DNA from: Dysgonomonas sp. 511 | GTDB lineage: Bacteria; Bacteroidota; Bacteroidia; Bacteroidales; Dysgonomonadaceae | Assembly (NCBI RefSeq): GCF_010501105.1 | Contig: NZ_QVMQ01000038.1 | Coordinates: forward strand, 1-34,745 | Length of the DNA stretch: 34,745 nt | Direction of reading: 5' to 3' | Shown here: in pieces, positions 7,628 to 16,374 of the stretch | Position numbering within the stretch: the stretch's first letter is position 1 | Layout: each line of letters opens with the position of its first letter | Made by a program: the position numbers and the translations under genes | The notes under the pieces: model-generated | The model's database searches: none | What the model was told of the DNA's origin: nothing | Seen by the model: the letters and a program-made list of their open reading frames with translations, nothing else

Positions 7628-9145
7628 TTATGGTGTACAGCCTCCTGCATAGTTACCCCATCGCAGGGTAATCTCTTTGCCATCGTGCACATCACCGTTA
7701 TTGTCCTTAATTACCACGGCAATGGTAGCATATCCCATCTTGTATCGTCCACCCCCGTTTGTAGGCGCTGTGCCTTTTATGACTAGCGAACGGGTACCTT
7801 CTCCGGTAATCTGTATAGTGTTAAAATCGGCCGGATTGGTAGAACCGGATTCGTTCCAGTACTCTTCTTTTATTACATACATATTATATCTAGTAGAGGT
7901 GAACGTTATATCGTCTATAGCGGCTCCCTGGCACATATCCTGTTCGAGATTGCCACCTGCTGCCTCTATCTGATCGTAAACAGAAATCTCGATATAGTTA
8001 GTCGCCGCACAGTCTGCACATCCGGCAGGAGTCAACTTGAATATGGCCTCACCCACCTTTGTAGGCACAAATCCGGGGAAAACGAGCGACCCTTCTTTGG
8101 GAGGCACCGGCATATTGCCCAAGTCGTCGCCCGTATATGTCCATGTCCAGCTCCTCGTATGTCTTTCGCCTTTCTCCGGAGAAGTACCGTCCCAATAGTA
8201 GTCCTCAACTTCTTGCGAGGGGATTGGAGAATTGACAGGTACCTCGATAGTGTAGGAAACTCGATTATCCAAATTGATACTACGTGAAGAATAAAGAAAC
8301 ATTAGTTCGAAATCGGCAGGAACAGACACCCCCCCCGGAGGATTTTTTAGTCTGGCTCTGTAATAGTCTTTGCTATAGTTAACCGGCATAGTAGCACAGT
8401 TATTTTTGAATAAATTTGGGTAATCGGGGTCTGTAAAGGTTCCAGGAGCCGGAAGATAGCCTGGTATTTCAGGCGGTGCAGGCCTTCCCATACAAAAAGG
8501 TACGTATTCGGAAATATCATTATCATATTCATCTTTCGCGTCCCCCCACGTATAAGGCCCCACCTGCCGGGTGCTGGTCTTGTACATAGGTCGAGGATTC
8601 GTAATACTTTCTATTACTCCATTTGGTATACCAGATCTAGAATTGACTATAAATTCGGTCTCCGTTTCGCTTCCATCCGGATTTTTGGTTACTTTGAACC
8701 AAAGTAAGCTATCGCCATTCAAATCTACATCAGGAAGGTAATAGTACGCAGTACCTTTGAGGATGTAAGAGTCCGGGTCGTTGCGCCTTGGACGATAAAG
8801 AGGTACAACCAAACAGTCGCGTGCGATAATCCTAGGTGTAGTGCTCCGGTCTACGTTTATCGTTACCATGTCTGAGGTAACGACGTTGCAAGCCTTTGTG
8901 TCGAACAGCTCTACATAGTATTTGCCCGTAACAGCCACTGCCGAATCTACACCCAGCATAGTCCCTCCCTTTATGCTTGTCCATTCGATTATATTATTGC
9001 CAGCCTCAACATCTGCTTTATAAGGAGAGATAAGTTCGCGCGAATGACCATCTCGCAGCCTGTACCAACGCAGAGTGTAGTTGTCGGCAGATATGTCGGC
9101 AGGCAGGCCGCTCAGCCTAAATTTAACCACATCACGCCCCAGCAC
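7628..9145 (-). CDS. C-terminal part of a frame-split secreted protein (Ig-like/PKD-type repeats)
   Basis: The listed start is a GTG inside a continuous open frame that runs further upstream to at least 9205, reading NKIDIKIEANGNGSATPLN before the GTG. This is therefore not an independent gene. It continues the reading of the 9196-9885 frame after a -1 shift at an A7 tract (9204-9210). A fused product would have about 752 residues. The part here is threonine-, asparagine- and tyrosine-rich with beta-strand patterning and segments such as YTLRWYRLRDG and GKYYVELFDTKACNVVTSDMV that look like Ig-like extracellular domains. It ends GGCTP; its two paralogues end in similar Cys-Pro tails. No Por/T9SS sorting domain is apparent. 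Function is unknown; secretion and surface exposure are inferred from the N-terminal half. Confidence 0.65.
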   Translation of the reverse strand: MLGRDVVKFRLSGLPADISADNYTLRWYRLRDGHSRELISPYKADVEAGNNIIEWTSIKGGTMLGVDSAVAVTGKYYVELFDTKACNVVTSDMVTINVDRSTTPRIIARDCLVVPLYRPRRNDPDSYILKGTAYYYLPDVDLNGDSLLWFKVTKNPDGSETETEFIVNSRSGIPNGVIESITNPRPMYKTSTRQVGPYTWGDAKDEYDNDISEYVPFCMGRPAPPEIPGYLPAPGTFTDPDYPNLFKNNCATMPVNYSKDYYRARLKNPPGGVSVPADFELMFLYSSRSINLDNRVSYTIEVPVNSPIPSQEVEDYYWDGTSPEKGERHTRSWTWTYTGDDLGNMPVPPKEGSLVFPGFVPTKVGEAIFKLTPAGCADCAATNYIEISVYDQIEAAGGNLEQDMCQGAAIDDITFTSTRYNMYVIKEEYWNESGSTNPADFNTIQITGEGTRSLVIKGTAPTNGGGRYKMGYATIAVVIKDNNGDVHDGKEITLRWGNYAGGCTP

Positions 9146-9195
9146 TATATTGAGCGGAGTGGCAGAGCCATTGCCGTTGGCTTCTATTTTTATAT

Positions 9196-9885
9196 CTATC
9201 TTATTTTTTTGAAGGCAGAGATGTAAACCGGCATACGATCCGACTCACAATCGTCGTTCACATTGTATGCCGATACATAAAAGGCGAGGTTTTCCGTTAT
9301 TTCCGAATTGTCGCTTTTTTTGTGCACATACCTGTCTACATAGCCTGCAGTGCGGCGGAAAGGAGTTTCGCTGTATTCGTCTTCGTACCAGAAGATAGAG
9401 TCGGCTCCGGCGAGGGCTGTTGCCGTGACAGACACCTCTTTGGCATCGCAGATAGAAGAGGGCGCCGTTACCGAGAGCATGGCGGCCGAGCACACAAACG
9501 GGCACGGCTCTTGCAATCGCACCCACACTTGGTGGCTCCATGTATACACACCCCGGCAAAGATTGTAAGCCGGATGTTCGGTCAGGTTGAAAACAGTGTA
9601 GCCATCGTGTGGTGCGGCATCCGAGTGCGAAAACATAGAGACGCTGTTGGAACCCGAATTACCGGTATATACATCTGTAGAGTTGCGCGCTACCAATCGC
9701 ACGCGGGGCAGCAACAAGCCCCGGAAAGCATTTGCCCCTTCGCCAGACTTTTCTTTCAGGTCGAGCAAAGCACCGGGCACGGGCTTTTCGCCACTACCCA
9801 CCGTCACCTGCGCGCATACATTGCTGCCGGCAAGGAGGGCCAGGAGGAAAAAGCACAAAGTGTAGCTTATATGTCTTTTTTTCAT
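9196..9885 (-). CDS. N-terminal part of a frame-split secreted protein with the shared GALLDLK/LPRV module
   Basis: The 229-residue frame begins with a signal peptide (cleavage expected after VCAQ). A module follows that is shared with the two genes upstream: VTVGSG...GALLDLKE, then RGLLLPRVRL, then YTVFN...GVYTWSHQVWVRL. Residues about 135-225 begin an Ig-like domain (VTAPSSICDAKEVSVTATA). The frame ends at TAG 9196-9198, just after codons F-K-K that cover an A7 run. In the -1 frame the reading continues without a stop for about 525 codons. The break may be a true frameshift, a slipped-strand phase-variable tract, ribosomal slippage, or a homopolymer sequencing error. It is third in a cluster of three paralogues on this strand, 119 bases after the preceding gene. 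Confidence 0.75.
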   Translation of the reverse strand: MKKRHISYTLCFFLLALLAGSNVCAQVTVGSGEKPVPGALLDLKEKSGEGANAFRGLLLPRVRLVARNSTDVYTGNSGSNSVSMFSHSDAAPHDGYTVFNLTEHPAYNLCRGVYTWSHQVWVRLQEPCPFVCSAAMLSVTAPSSICDAKEVSVTATALAGADSIFWYEDEYSETPFRRTAGYVDRYVHKKSDNSEITENLAFYVSAYNVNDDCESDRMPVYISAFKKIR

Positions 9886-9952
9886 TATTCGTTTTGTTTT
9901 GGTTATGTAAAGTATTTATCGATTACATTAGTCATTGTGCGTTGGCTTCTGC

Positions 9953-9978
9953 CCTGCCTTGTGAGGCGCGAAGGCAGG
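9953..9978. terminator. Hairpin in the gap between two paralogous secreted-protein genes
   Basis: CCTGCCTT (9953-9960) pairs with AAGGCAGG (9971-9978). A T-rich stretch follows on the + strand, none on the - strand, where the genes lie. It may therefore be a processing or attenuation structure rather than a terminator. Confidence 0.35.
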
Positions 9979-10004
9979 ATCTTTCTTTTTCAGGCAGAGC
10001 CTGA

Positions 10005-11105
10005 TCAGGGACACGACGGCTTGCCGGCACCGGTAGTCTGGTTGCCCAGTTCTACATCGGAGCTGTTGTAGAGCGTACAATTGCCCGAGTAAGAGTATAT
10101 AGCATCGCGGATGGAGTTAAGAACAGCTTCCGTCATATCATTATACCCCAGATTTATCTGTGTCAGCTTATTGTTTCGTGTAAGGTCGATCGCCGTCAGG
10201 TTGTTGTGGCTGAGGTTGAGTATTTTCAGTTTCCTGTTTTTGCGCACATAGACAGCCTCCAGAAAACAATTGCTCGCATCGAGGCGTTCGAGCTCCGGTA
10301 AAGAGCTCAGATCAATAGTATTAGTCCCACCTCCCCATTTTTTGTTGCTTGGTAAATTATTGCTAAGGTTGAGTTCGCGCAGACCGGTCAATTTCGAAAG
10401 CCCTTCGAAAGTGCAGACCCATTTGTTATCGCTTTCTGCATTACTCAGATCTAATTTTGTTACCCTCAACACTCTGGGCCCACCGCACGGATCGTCCACC
10501 TCTTCCCATGTAGCATAGCCATCAGGATTGTCGGGAGCAAAGTCTCTCCATTCAAAAAGAAATAAAGGATCGGAAAGAGGCCTGGGAAGAATATCACTCT
10601 TATTTAGAAGAACGTATACTTCCCAGGCATTTTTTCCCAGAAAATTTAGTAAAGCAATCGAGTCGCTGGAGCGGGGATCTACATAAGGCTTGGGCCTGAG
10701 GGGCATCCATACTTCAATTCTACCATCATTTGCCCACACATATACAGAGGCTGTATCCTTGTCGCTACCCCTTACACAGCCGCCTCTTGCATCTGCGTTT
10801 GGCTTGGTGGCTTTTGTGTTGTAGACCATCATTCCGGCATGTATTTTACGATCCCAGGTGCCGGAAGCACCTGTTATTGAGCCTGTCATATCAGATGGCC
10901 TAAAGTCTGTTATTTCCACACGGGGAAGCGCCAGAGCCCCACGCGCTGTTTCGCCGCCTTGGTGTGTATTATCATCTTTCAGCTGGAGCAATGCTCCCGG
11001 TGAGGGCTCCTGCTCGCTGCCTATCGACACCTGCCCCAGCAAGGCAACGGGCAACAGCATACCTGCGAGCAGCCATATAGCGGTCTTTCTTATTATATTG
11101 TTCAT
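10005..11105 (-). CDS. Secreted leucine-rich-repeat protein with the shared GALLDLK/LPRV module
   Basis: I start this 366-residue protein at ATG 11105, not at an in-frame codon 105 bases further up, because 11105 opens a clear signal peptide (MNNIIRKTAIWLLAGML... ending LLGQ). The shared module follows: VSIGSEQEPSPGALLQLKDD, RGALALPRVEI, a MMVYN segment and a VYVWANDGRIEVWMPL segment. From about residue 200 it carries leucine-rich repeats (LTGLRELNLSNN, LPELERLDASNC, NRKLKILNLSHNNLTAIDL), a fold usually used to bind proteins or glycans. The protein ends GKPSCP, like its neighbours' Cys-Pro tails. Secretion is well supported. The ligand is unknown and no anchoring domain is recognisable. The gene starts 86 bases after the upstream paralogue ends and is probably co-transcribed. 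Confidence 0.85.
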   Translation of the reverse strand: MNNIIRKTAIWLLAGMLLPVALLGQVSIGSEQEPSPGALLQLKDDNTHQGGETARGALALPRVEITDFRPSDMTGSITGASGTWDRKIHAGMMVYNTKATKPNADARGGCVRGSDKDTASVYVWANDGRIEVWMPLRPKPYVDPRSSDSIALLNFLGKNAWEVYVLLNKSDILPRPLSDPLFLFEWRDFAPDNPDGYATWEEVDDPCGGPRVLRVTKLDLSNAESDNKWVCTFEGLSKLTGLRELNLSNNLPSNKKWGGGTNTIDLSSLPELERLDASNCFLEAVYVRKNRKLKILNLSHNNLTAIDLTRNNKLTQINLGYNDMTEAVLNSIRDAIYSYSGNCTLYNSSDVELGNQTTGAGKPSCP

Positions 11106-11191
11106 ATATGTATCCGTTTTTAATTTATTATCAATACTATTGCTTTTTTCAGATCGTATGTAGCGGCAGCGCAAACAGGCACGCCAACTAC

Positions 11192-12769
11192 TCAAGGTGT
11201 GATAGGACAATCAGGCTTGGAATCAGCTTGAACACCTGTCTGCCAAACTGAACATAGGCCTGCAGCAAGGAATAAGTCGCGCATTGCTACCAATTCGCTT
11301 GACGAAAAGGCGCATCCCTTGAGCGACATCTGCCTAAGGGTGGCGATATGCGGTATCAGATAGTTCTTGAGGGATTTCAAGTTAGGATTATTCGTTAGAT
11401 AGAGTGTTTTGACGCAGGGCTCCGTTGGCAGCCTCAAACCACCATCTTGCAGATTGTTTCTATCTAGTTTTATAGTAGACAGCCGATTATTAGAACTAAG
11501 GTCAAGCTCTTGGATATTATTATTTTCCAAGAGTATTTCCGTTAGAAGATGGCTATACGCCAGAGAAAGAGAACTAAGAGCCCCTTTTTTCTTTGCTGAA
11601 CTATTAATTACGGAAAGAGATTTCAATAGCATATTTCTAGAAAGGTCTAACTGGGTAAGAGAGGTTTGCTGCGATAGATCCAAATCAGTCAAGGCCACAC
11701 ATCCCCGTAGATTTATAGTTGCCAACTTCCCGTCAGCAAGAAAGAGCCCCACGAGGGGGGTCCTCGAGTCGCGGATCATAGGATTGTCATAGTCACCAAG
11801 CCTGCTAATATCAAGTTCGTTCCGATTTGTGCTTGCAAACCCCCAGTCTGTTATACCTGGGCTTCCCGAAACAAGTGGCGAGCAATCTATATCTGTCAAC
11901 TTCGGATGATAGCCAAGAGTGAGTTTTTTGAGGTTAAGACATCCTCTAAGGTTGAGTTTTTTAAGCTCTTCGAGGTTCGAAACATCTAGCTCTTCCAGCG
12001 GATTGTAATACAAAGTCAAAGTCTGCAAGGCCTTCATATTGTTTAGTGCTCTCGCGTTTTGAATATTCTTGTGGATAATCTTCAAACCTGTCAATCGCAT
12101 CCCGGAGCAATCTCTAGTCCAAACTTCTCTGATTACCTGCTGAGCATCGATGTTATATACAGAATTCTCATTTTTCCTTGTTCTCGTTATTTCAGTCGCA
12201 GTATACCAATTGGCACCACTTGGTTTAATATCACATTCAAGAAGAGGGCCACTTTCGTAGATATTGGCGGGCCAGTGAGCACTCAAGCCCGGGTTGTCGC
12301 TCAGAAATTGCGCCAAGGCCAGCGTGTCTTCTCTGGCGCTGCCGGGCAGTGATGTCACTTGGGTAGTTCCTATCCCTTCCCATTTGTCGCCCATCCACAC
12401 GAATGTTCCCATCGATTCGCAGCCGGTCCTTCTGGGGTTGTATATCAGCAGTCCGGTATGTTCTTCGAGGTCCCACGGGTCGCCGGGTATGCTATTGCCG
12501 CCCTCTATGGTTTGGCGCAGGTCGCTGCCGGGCGCCGTGAGCGATACCAGAGGTACGCGTGGCAGCATCAAGCCTCTGGTGGAGTTTCTGCCGGTGGGGT
12601 TGTTGGTTTCTTTTAGCTGCAGCAGCGCGCCTTCTTCGGACGCGCTGTCGGAGCCTATAGTCGTCTGGGCATTGGCCGGCGATACGAACAGTATCAGGGA
12701 GAAAAGCAAGGTAAAGGCTGTTGCTTTTCGCCTGTTGAGTTTTGTGTAGGTTTTCATCATAAATTTCAT
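11192..12769 (-). CDS. Secreted leucine-rich-repeat protein, first gene of the paralogue cluster
   Basis: The 525-residue product starts with a signal peptide (alternative ATGs at 12760 and 12757) cleaved near ANAQ. It then has the shared module: TTIGSDSASEEGALLQLKE, RGLMLPRVPLVSL, HTGLLIYNPRR and GTFVWMGDKWEGIG. Leucine-rich repeats fill about residues 235-490 (MKALQTLTLYYNPLEELDVS, LEELKKLNLRGC, LTDLDLSQQTSLTQLDLSRN, IQELDLSSNNRLSTIKLDRN). The C-terminus is a short Cys-containing tail (SKPDCPITP). It is longer than the downstream LRR paralogue because it has more repeats, a sign of repeat gain or loss. No enzyme motif is visible. I infer a secreted or surface binding protein. The 700-bp upstream region holds a long hairpin and a (CT)26 tract that might influence its expression. 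Confidence 0.85.
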   Translation of the reverse strand: MKFMMKTYTKLNRRKATAFTLLFSLILFVSPANAQTTIGSDSASEEGALLQLKETNNPTGRNSTRGLMLPRVPLVSLTAPGSDLRQTIEGGNSIPGDPWDLEEHTGLLIYNPRRTGCESMGTFVWMGDKWEGIGTTQVTSLPGSAREDTLALAQFLSDNPGLSAHWPANIYESGPLLECDIKPSGANWYTATEITRTRKNENSVYNIDAQQVIREVWTRDCSGMRLTGLKIIHKNIQNARALNNMKALQTLTLYYNPLEELDVSNLEELKKLNLRGCLNLKKLTLGYHPKLTDIDCSPLVSGSPGITDWGFASTNRNELDISRLGDYDNPMIRDSRTPLVGLFLADGKLATINLRGCVALTDLDLSQQTSLTQLDLSRNMLLKSLSVINSSAKKKGALSSLSLAYSHLLTEILLENNNIQELDLSSNNRLSTIKLDRNNLQDGGLRLPTEPCVKTLYLTNNPNLKSLKNYLIPHIATLRQMSLKGCAFSSSELVAMRDLFLAAGLCSVWQTGVQADSKPDCPITP

Positions 12770-12985
12770 GTCATAATTAAAATTTTAAGTTCCAAATCGT
12801 ATCTGTTTGTAAAAAAGTACTTATGTCGTAACAATCCTCCGGATTTGAAGCCTGCATGTCTCGCAATACTTACAGGCGATTTTCCCAAACAGCCAAGTAA
12901 ACAAACAGTGGTGATACGATGCCAGAACAGCAGACTTCAGTGGCCGGAGTGTGTTGGTTTTGCGGTGTATGTCAGTCAAACAAAG

Positions 12986-13032
12986 CACCCCCTTGCTGCA
13001 AAGCCTCGATGGGGCTTTGCGGCAAGGGGGTG
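12986..13032. other. Very long hairpin (about 20 bp) upstream of the LRR gene
   Basis: CACCCCCTTGC plus GCAAAGCC (12986-12996, 12998-13005) pair with GGCTTTGC plus GCAAGGGGGTG (13013-13020, 13022-13032), with one internal mismatch and a 7-base loop. No gene on the + strand ends here, so a terminator role is not obvious. It may be a structured 5' leader element for the - strand transcript, or a remnant repeat. Confidence 0.75.
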
Positions 13033-13172
13033 TTGTATATAAAAAAATCCTGTAATCCTTTGGAAAGGAAAGTTACACGATAATTGTGTTTTTCGGAAAA
13101 ATTTCTTACATTGAGGGGTTTACCGTTCTCTGATGGAAGTTTTTGCGCACAGCAAAATAGAGAACTACCTAG

Positions 13173-13228
<56 letters not shown>

Positions 13229-13406
13229 ATAATATGTTAACAACCAAATATTCAGCCATTAAACAAGCATAAAGCTTGCTTTTTATACCACTTATTCGCA
13301 TTGTATAACCGTTTGTTTATACTGCAAAAAAAATAGAACTTTCCGGCGATATAAGAAATAAAATAAGGATTTATTGCAATTTTTTATAAACTAGCCAGGT
13401 GGCTGT

Positions 13407-13451
13407 AAAAATTGAAGGCTGCCCGTTTTGAACAGGCAGCCTTCAATTTTT
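13407..13451 (-). terminator. Strong, potentially bidirectional terminator
   Basis: A perfect 17-bp inverted repeat (13407-13423 with 13435-13451; core TTGAAGGCTGCC / GGCAGCCTTCAA) has an 11-base loop and runs of A and T at its ends, so it can act on either strand. It lies 21 bases beyond the stop of the phosphodiesterase-like gene, which it most likely terminates. Confidence 0.9.
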
Positions 13452-13472
13452 TTTAGTTGGTGCTAGGCGGCG

Positions 13473-14360
13473 TTATTTTTCGAATGCGTCGTCTATGGCT
13501 TTTCCTCTCCATGCCTGAGGGCATTGCAGCCCGAAGATTTTGGCTATTGTGGCGGCATAGTCGTAATCTACTATTACTCCTTCTATTTCATGTCCTTTTT
13601 TTATGCCCGGCCCGTGTACAACGATGGGGATTTCTACTTCCTGCATGCTCTTTTTGCCATGCCCCTTGTCTATTCCTCCATGATCGGCAACTACCATGAT
13701 GACAGTCTGACTGGCGATACCTGCATCTTTTACAGCCTGCACTATCCTGCCTATCCGTTCATCTACTTTCTTCAGCATTTCGTAATATTCGGGAGTGTCG
13801 TGCCCTATTTTATGGCCGGTATGGTCGGGCTCGTCGAAATGGATAAAGGTAAATGCCGGTTTATGGTTTTTTATAATATATGCGGCAGTGTCGGCAGTGA
13901 GGTCTTCATTCGACTTTGTGGGGATCAGGTAGTCTATTATTTCTTTTTCCAGCAGATGTTCGATGCCCTGCCAACTGTATATGGCAGCAGTCTTGGCTTC
14001 CGGCTTTTGTTCTTTCAGTATTGTATATATCGAAGGGAATTTTCCATATTGGCTGATTACCGCCGATGGTATTTCCGGTGTCTGGCTGCCCCATTCGGTG
14101 TATCCGTGGATAGTAGGGCTTGCGCTCATCAATATCGAAGCCCAGTTGACGGCACTCGACGATGGCAGCACCGACCTCGACTTGACAGACCATGCCCCTT
14201 GCGAAGCCAGGTTTTTCAGGTTGGGCATGTCGGCTTTGTGGTAGGCATATGCTCCGAAACCGTCGCAGCCTATTACTACTACATGCTTTATGTCGGAGGC
14301 GTTGATACTTGCAGTTGCAAGGATGAGGAAATGAAAGGCTATAATAAAGATTCTTTTCAT
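13473..14360 (-). CDS. Alkaline-phosphatase-superfamily phosphodiesterase / nucleotide pyrophosphatase-like exported enzyme
   Basis: This 295-residue protein belongs to the type I phosphodiesterase/NPP branch of the alkaline phosphatase fold. Visible metal-site motifs are VVVIGCDGFGAY near the N-terminus, the nucleophile region SSSAVNWASILMSASPTIHG, HFDEPDHTGHKIGH and VVADHGGIDKGHG. The N-terminal signal peptide ends near INAS, so it works in the periplasm or outside. Typical NPP enzymes carry Thr as nucleophile in a T-x-P-x-HG setting; here the matching serine/threonine cannot be fixed by eye. The substrate (nucleotide sugar, phosphodiester or phosphonate) is not predictable. At 295 aa it is a compact single-domain version. 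It is divergent from lysS and ends at a strong terminator. Confidence 0.85.
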   Translation of the reverse strand: MKRIFIIAFHFLILATASINASDIKHVVVIGCDGFGAYAYHKADMPNLKNLASQGAWSVKSRSVLPSSSAVNWASILMSASPTIHGYTEWGSQTPEIPSAVISQYGKFPSIYTILKEQKPEAKTAAIYSWQGIEHLLEKEIIDYLIPTKSNEDLTADTAAYIIKNHKPAFTFIHFDEPDHTGHKIGHDTPEYYEMLKKVDERIGRIVQAVKDAGIASQTVIMVVADHGGIDKGHGKKSMQEVEIPIVVHGPGIKKGHEIEGVIVDYDYAATIAKIFGLQCPQAWRGKAIDDAFEK

Positions 14361-14392
14361 GGGTTAAGTAGGTTTTGGTTATATTTCGATTG

Positions 14393-14400
14393 CAAATTTA
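14393..14400 (-). promoter_or_regulatory. Bacteroidota-type -7 promoter box for the phosphodiesterase gene
   Basis: On the - strand this reads TAAATTTG, an exact match to the TAnnTTTG consensus, 32 bases before the ATG. A clear TTG-type -33 element is not seen. Confidence 0.5.
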
Positions 14401-14499
14401 ATATAAATCAATTTATAAGGGTTGCCCCGAAAGGAAATATTGTTGTTTGTTTTCAATTATTAAACAAAGGTAGTGGTGCAGGATTGTAATTATATTTTT

Positions 14500-14507
14500 T
14501 AACTTTG
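14500..14507 (+). promoter_or_regulatory. Bacteroidota-type -7 promoter box for lysS
   Basis: TAACTTTG matches TAnnTTTG exactly and lies 69 bases before the lysS ATG, implying an untranslated leader of roughly 60 bases. The -33 element is unclear; a TTG occurs at 14484 but is spaced too close. Confidence 0.55.
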
Positions 14508-14576
14508 CGTGATTATAGTATGCGCAAAATAGATTTTTATAATAAAGATTGACAATCTGAAGAAAGATTATTAAGG

Positions 14577-16298
14577 ATGGACATATTGGAATTGAGCGAA
14601 CAGGAAATTATTCGCAGACAAAGCTTGGACGAGTTGAGGAAACTGGGTATAGATCCGTATCCGGCAGCATTGTATGATGTAAATGCTTATTCGGCCGAAA
14701 TCAAGGATAACTTCGAAGACGAAAAAGAGCGCCGCGAAGTAACTATCGCAGGCCGTATCATGAGCCGCCGCATCATGGGCAAAGCTTCTTTTATGGAGTT
14801 GCAGGATGCCGAAGGCCGTATTCAGGTATATATTTCGAGAGACGACCTTTGTCCCGGCGAAGATAAAGACCTCTACAATGTTGTATTCAAAAAACTTCTC
14901 GATATAGGCGACTACGTAGGCGTGAAAGGATACGTATTCCGCACACAGATGGGTGAGATATCAGTACACTGCGAAGCACTGACCGTACTTAGCAAGTCGC
15001 TGCGCCCGCTTCCTATAGTGAAAGTGAAAGACGGGGTTACCTACGATGGTTTTACCGACCCTGAACAACGCTATCGCCAACGCTATGTAGACCTTATAGT
15101 AAATGAAGGTGTAAAAGATACTTTCCTCAAACGTACAAAGGTATTCAATTCGATGCGTGAGTTCCTTAATGGCCACGGATATATCGAAGTAGATACGCCT
15201 GTGCTCCAAAGTATTCCGGGTGGAGCCACTGCACGCCCTTTCATCACACACCACAATGCACTCGATATTCCGTTATACCTGCGTATTGCCAACGAGCTAT
15301 ACCTGAAACGTCTTATCGTGGGCGGTTTCGATGGGGTGTATGAGTTTAGCCGTAACTTCCGCAACGAGGGTATGGACCGCACACACAATCCTGAGTTTAC
15401 TGTCATGGAGTTTTACGCTGCATACAAGGACTATAACTGGATGATGGACTTTACCGAACGCATGCTCGAAAAAATCTGTACCGACGTACATGGTACTACA
15501 AAAGTAATGATGGGCGGCAAAGAGATCGATTACAAAGCACCATATCCGCGTGTAACGATGATAGACTCCATCAAGCACTTTACTGGTGTAGACATAAGCG
15601 GCATGGATGAAACACAGCTTCGCGATGTATGCAAGCAACTCGATATAGAACAGGATGAAACAATGGGTAAAGGAAAACTCATTGATGCTATCTTTGGCGA
15701 GAAATGCGAAGGCAACTATATACAACCGACCTTTATCATAGATTATCCGATAGAAATGTCGCCACTTACCAAGAAGCACAGGAACAATCCCGAACTGACA
15801 GAGCGTTTCGAACTGATGGTAAACGGAAAAGAGCTAGCCAACGCTTACTCTGAGCTGAACGACCCTATCGACCAACGCATCCGTTTCGAAGACCAGTTGA
15901 AACTGTCGGAAAAAGGAGACGATGAGGCCATGTTTATCGATCAGGATTTCCTTCGCGCTCTCGAATACGGTATGCCGCCTACAAGTGGTATCGGTATCGG
16001 TATGGACAGGCTCGTGATGTTTATGACCGGGCAGGAAAGCATACAGGAAGTAATGTTCTTCCCGCAAATGCGCCCTGAGAAAGTAACAGCTAAAGATGCT
16101 GCAAGCAAATATGTAGAACTGGGTGTTGCCGAAGAACTGGTGCCTGTTGTACAAAAGGCAGGTTACCTGACGGTAGATGCACTGAAAGAGTCGAAAGCAC
16201 AAAAGATAAGGCAGGACATCGGTGAAGTGAATAAAAAATATAAGCTGGAATTGAACCTGCCATCGGTAGAGGAAATAGAAGGCTGGCTTCGAAAATAG
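14577..16298 (+). CDS. lysS: Lysine--tRNA ligase (class II)
   Basis: LysS charges tRNA-Lys with lysine in the cytosol. The order of domains is right for a class IIb synthetase: an N-terminal OB-fold anticodon-binding domain (about residues 50-165, with [20 protein letters not shown]), motif 2 [20 protein letters not shown], and motif 3 [15 protein letters not shown] followed by [10 protein letters not shown]. The 573 residues exceed the roughly 505 of E. coli LysS; the extra is a C-terminal helical tail after motif 3 (from about 510), which to my knowledge is common in Bacteroidota. The ATG at 14577 fits the conserved N-terminus. It is divergent from the phosphodiesterase gene and followed by gpsA after 76 bases. 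Confidence 0.97.
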   Translation: MDILELSEQEIIRRQSLDELRKLGIDPYPAALYDVNAYSAEIKDNFEDEKERREVTIAGRIMSRRIMGKASFMELQDAEGRIQVYISRDDLCPGEDKDLYNVVFKKLLDIGDYVGVKGYVFRTQMGEISVHCEALTVLSKSLRPLPIVKVKDGVTYDGFTDPEQRYRQRYVDLIVNEGVKDTFLKRTKVFNSMREFLNGHGYIEVDTPVLQSIPGGATARPFITHHNALDIPLYLRIANELYLKRLIVGGFDGVYEFSRNFRNEGMDRTHNPEFTVMEFYAAYKDYNWMMDFTERMLEKICTDVHGTTKVMMGGKEIDYKAPYPRVTMIDSIKHFTGVDISGMDETQLRDVCKQLDIEQDETMGKGKLIDAIFGEKCEGNYIQPTFIIDYPIEMSPLTKKHRNNPELTERFELMVNGKELANAYSELNDPIDQRIRFEDQLKLSEKGDDEAMFIDQDFLRALEYGMPPTSGIGIGMDRLVMFMTGQESIQEVMFFPQMRPEKVTAKDAASKYVELGVAEELVPVVQKAGYLTVDALKESKAQKIRQDIGEVNKKYKLELNLPSVEEIEGWLRK

Positions 16299-16304
16299 TA
16301 AATG

Positions 16305-16367
16305 AGTTAATTAGCAGGTTAGCAAATAAAATAATTTTCGAATCTGCTAATTCTCAAATTTTCAAAT
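16305..16367. repeat. Inverted, heptad-like repeat in the lysS-gpsA gap
   Basis: GTTAATTAGCAGGTTAGCAA near 16306 is partly complementary to a right arm containing TCTGCTAATT and then CTCAAAT, TTTCAAA steps, ending 8 bases before the gpsA ATG. The layout resembles the clearer heptamer arrays before rlmN and pdxA, although the base sequence differs. Confidence 0.5.
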
Positions 16368-16374
16368 TATACAC

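Noticed and set aside
9322..10071. 249-residue + strand frame across the secreted-protein genes
   Set aside because: It is antisense to a gene with signal peptide and conserved module, and its composition is not protein-like.
11106..11210. Upstream start for the second LRR gene at 11210
   Set aside because: It would overlap the preceding gene and place a 35-residue polar stretch ahead of the signal peptide.
13524..14489. 321-residue + strand frame
   Set aside because: It is antisense to the phosphodiesterase gene, which has clear metal-binding motifs.
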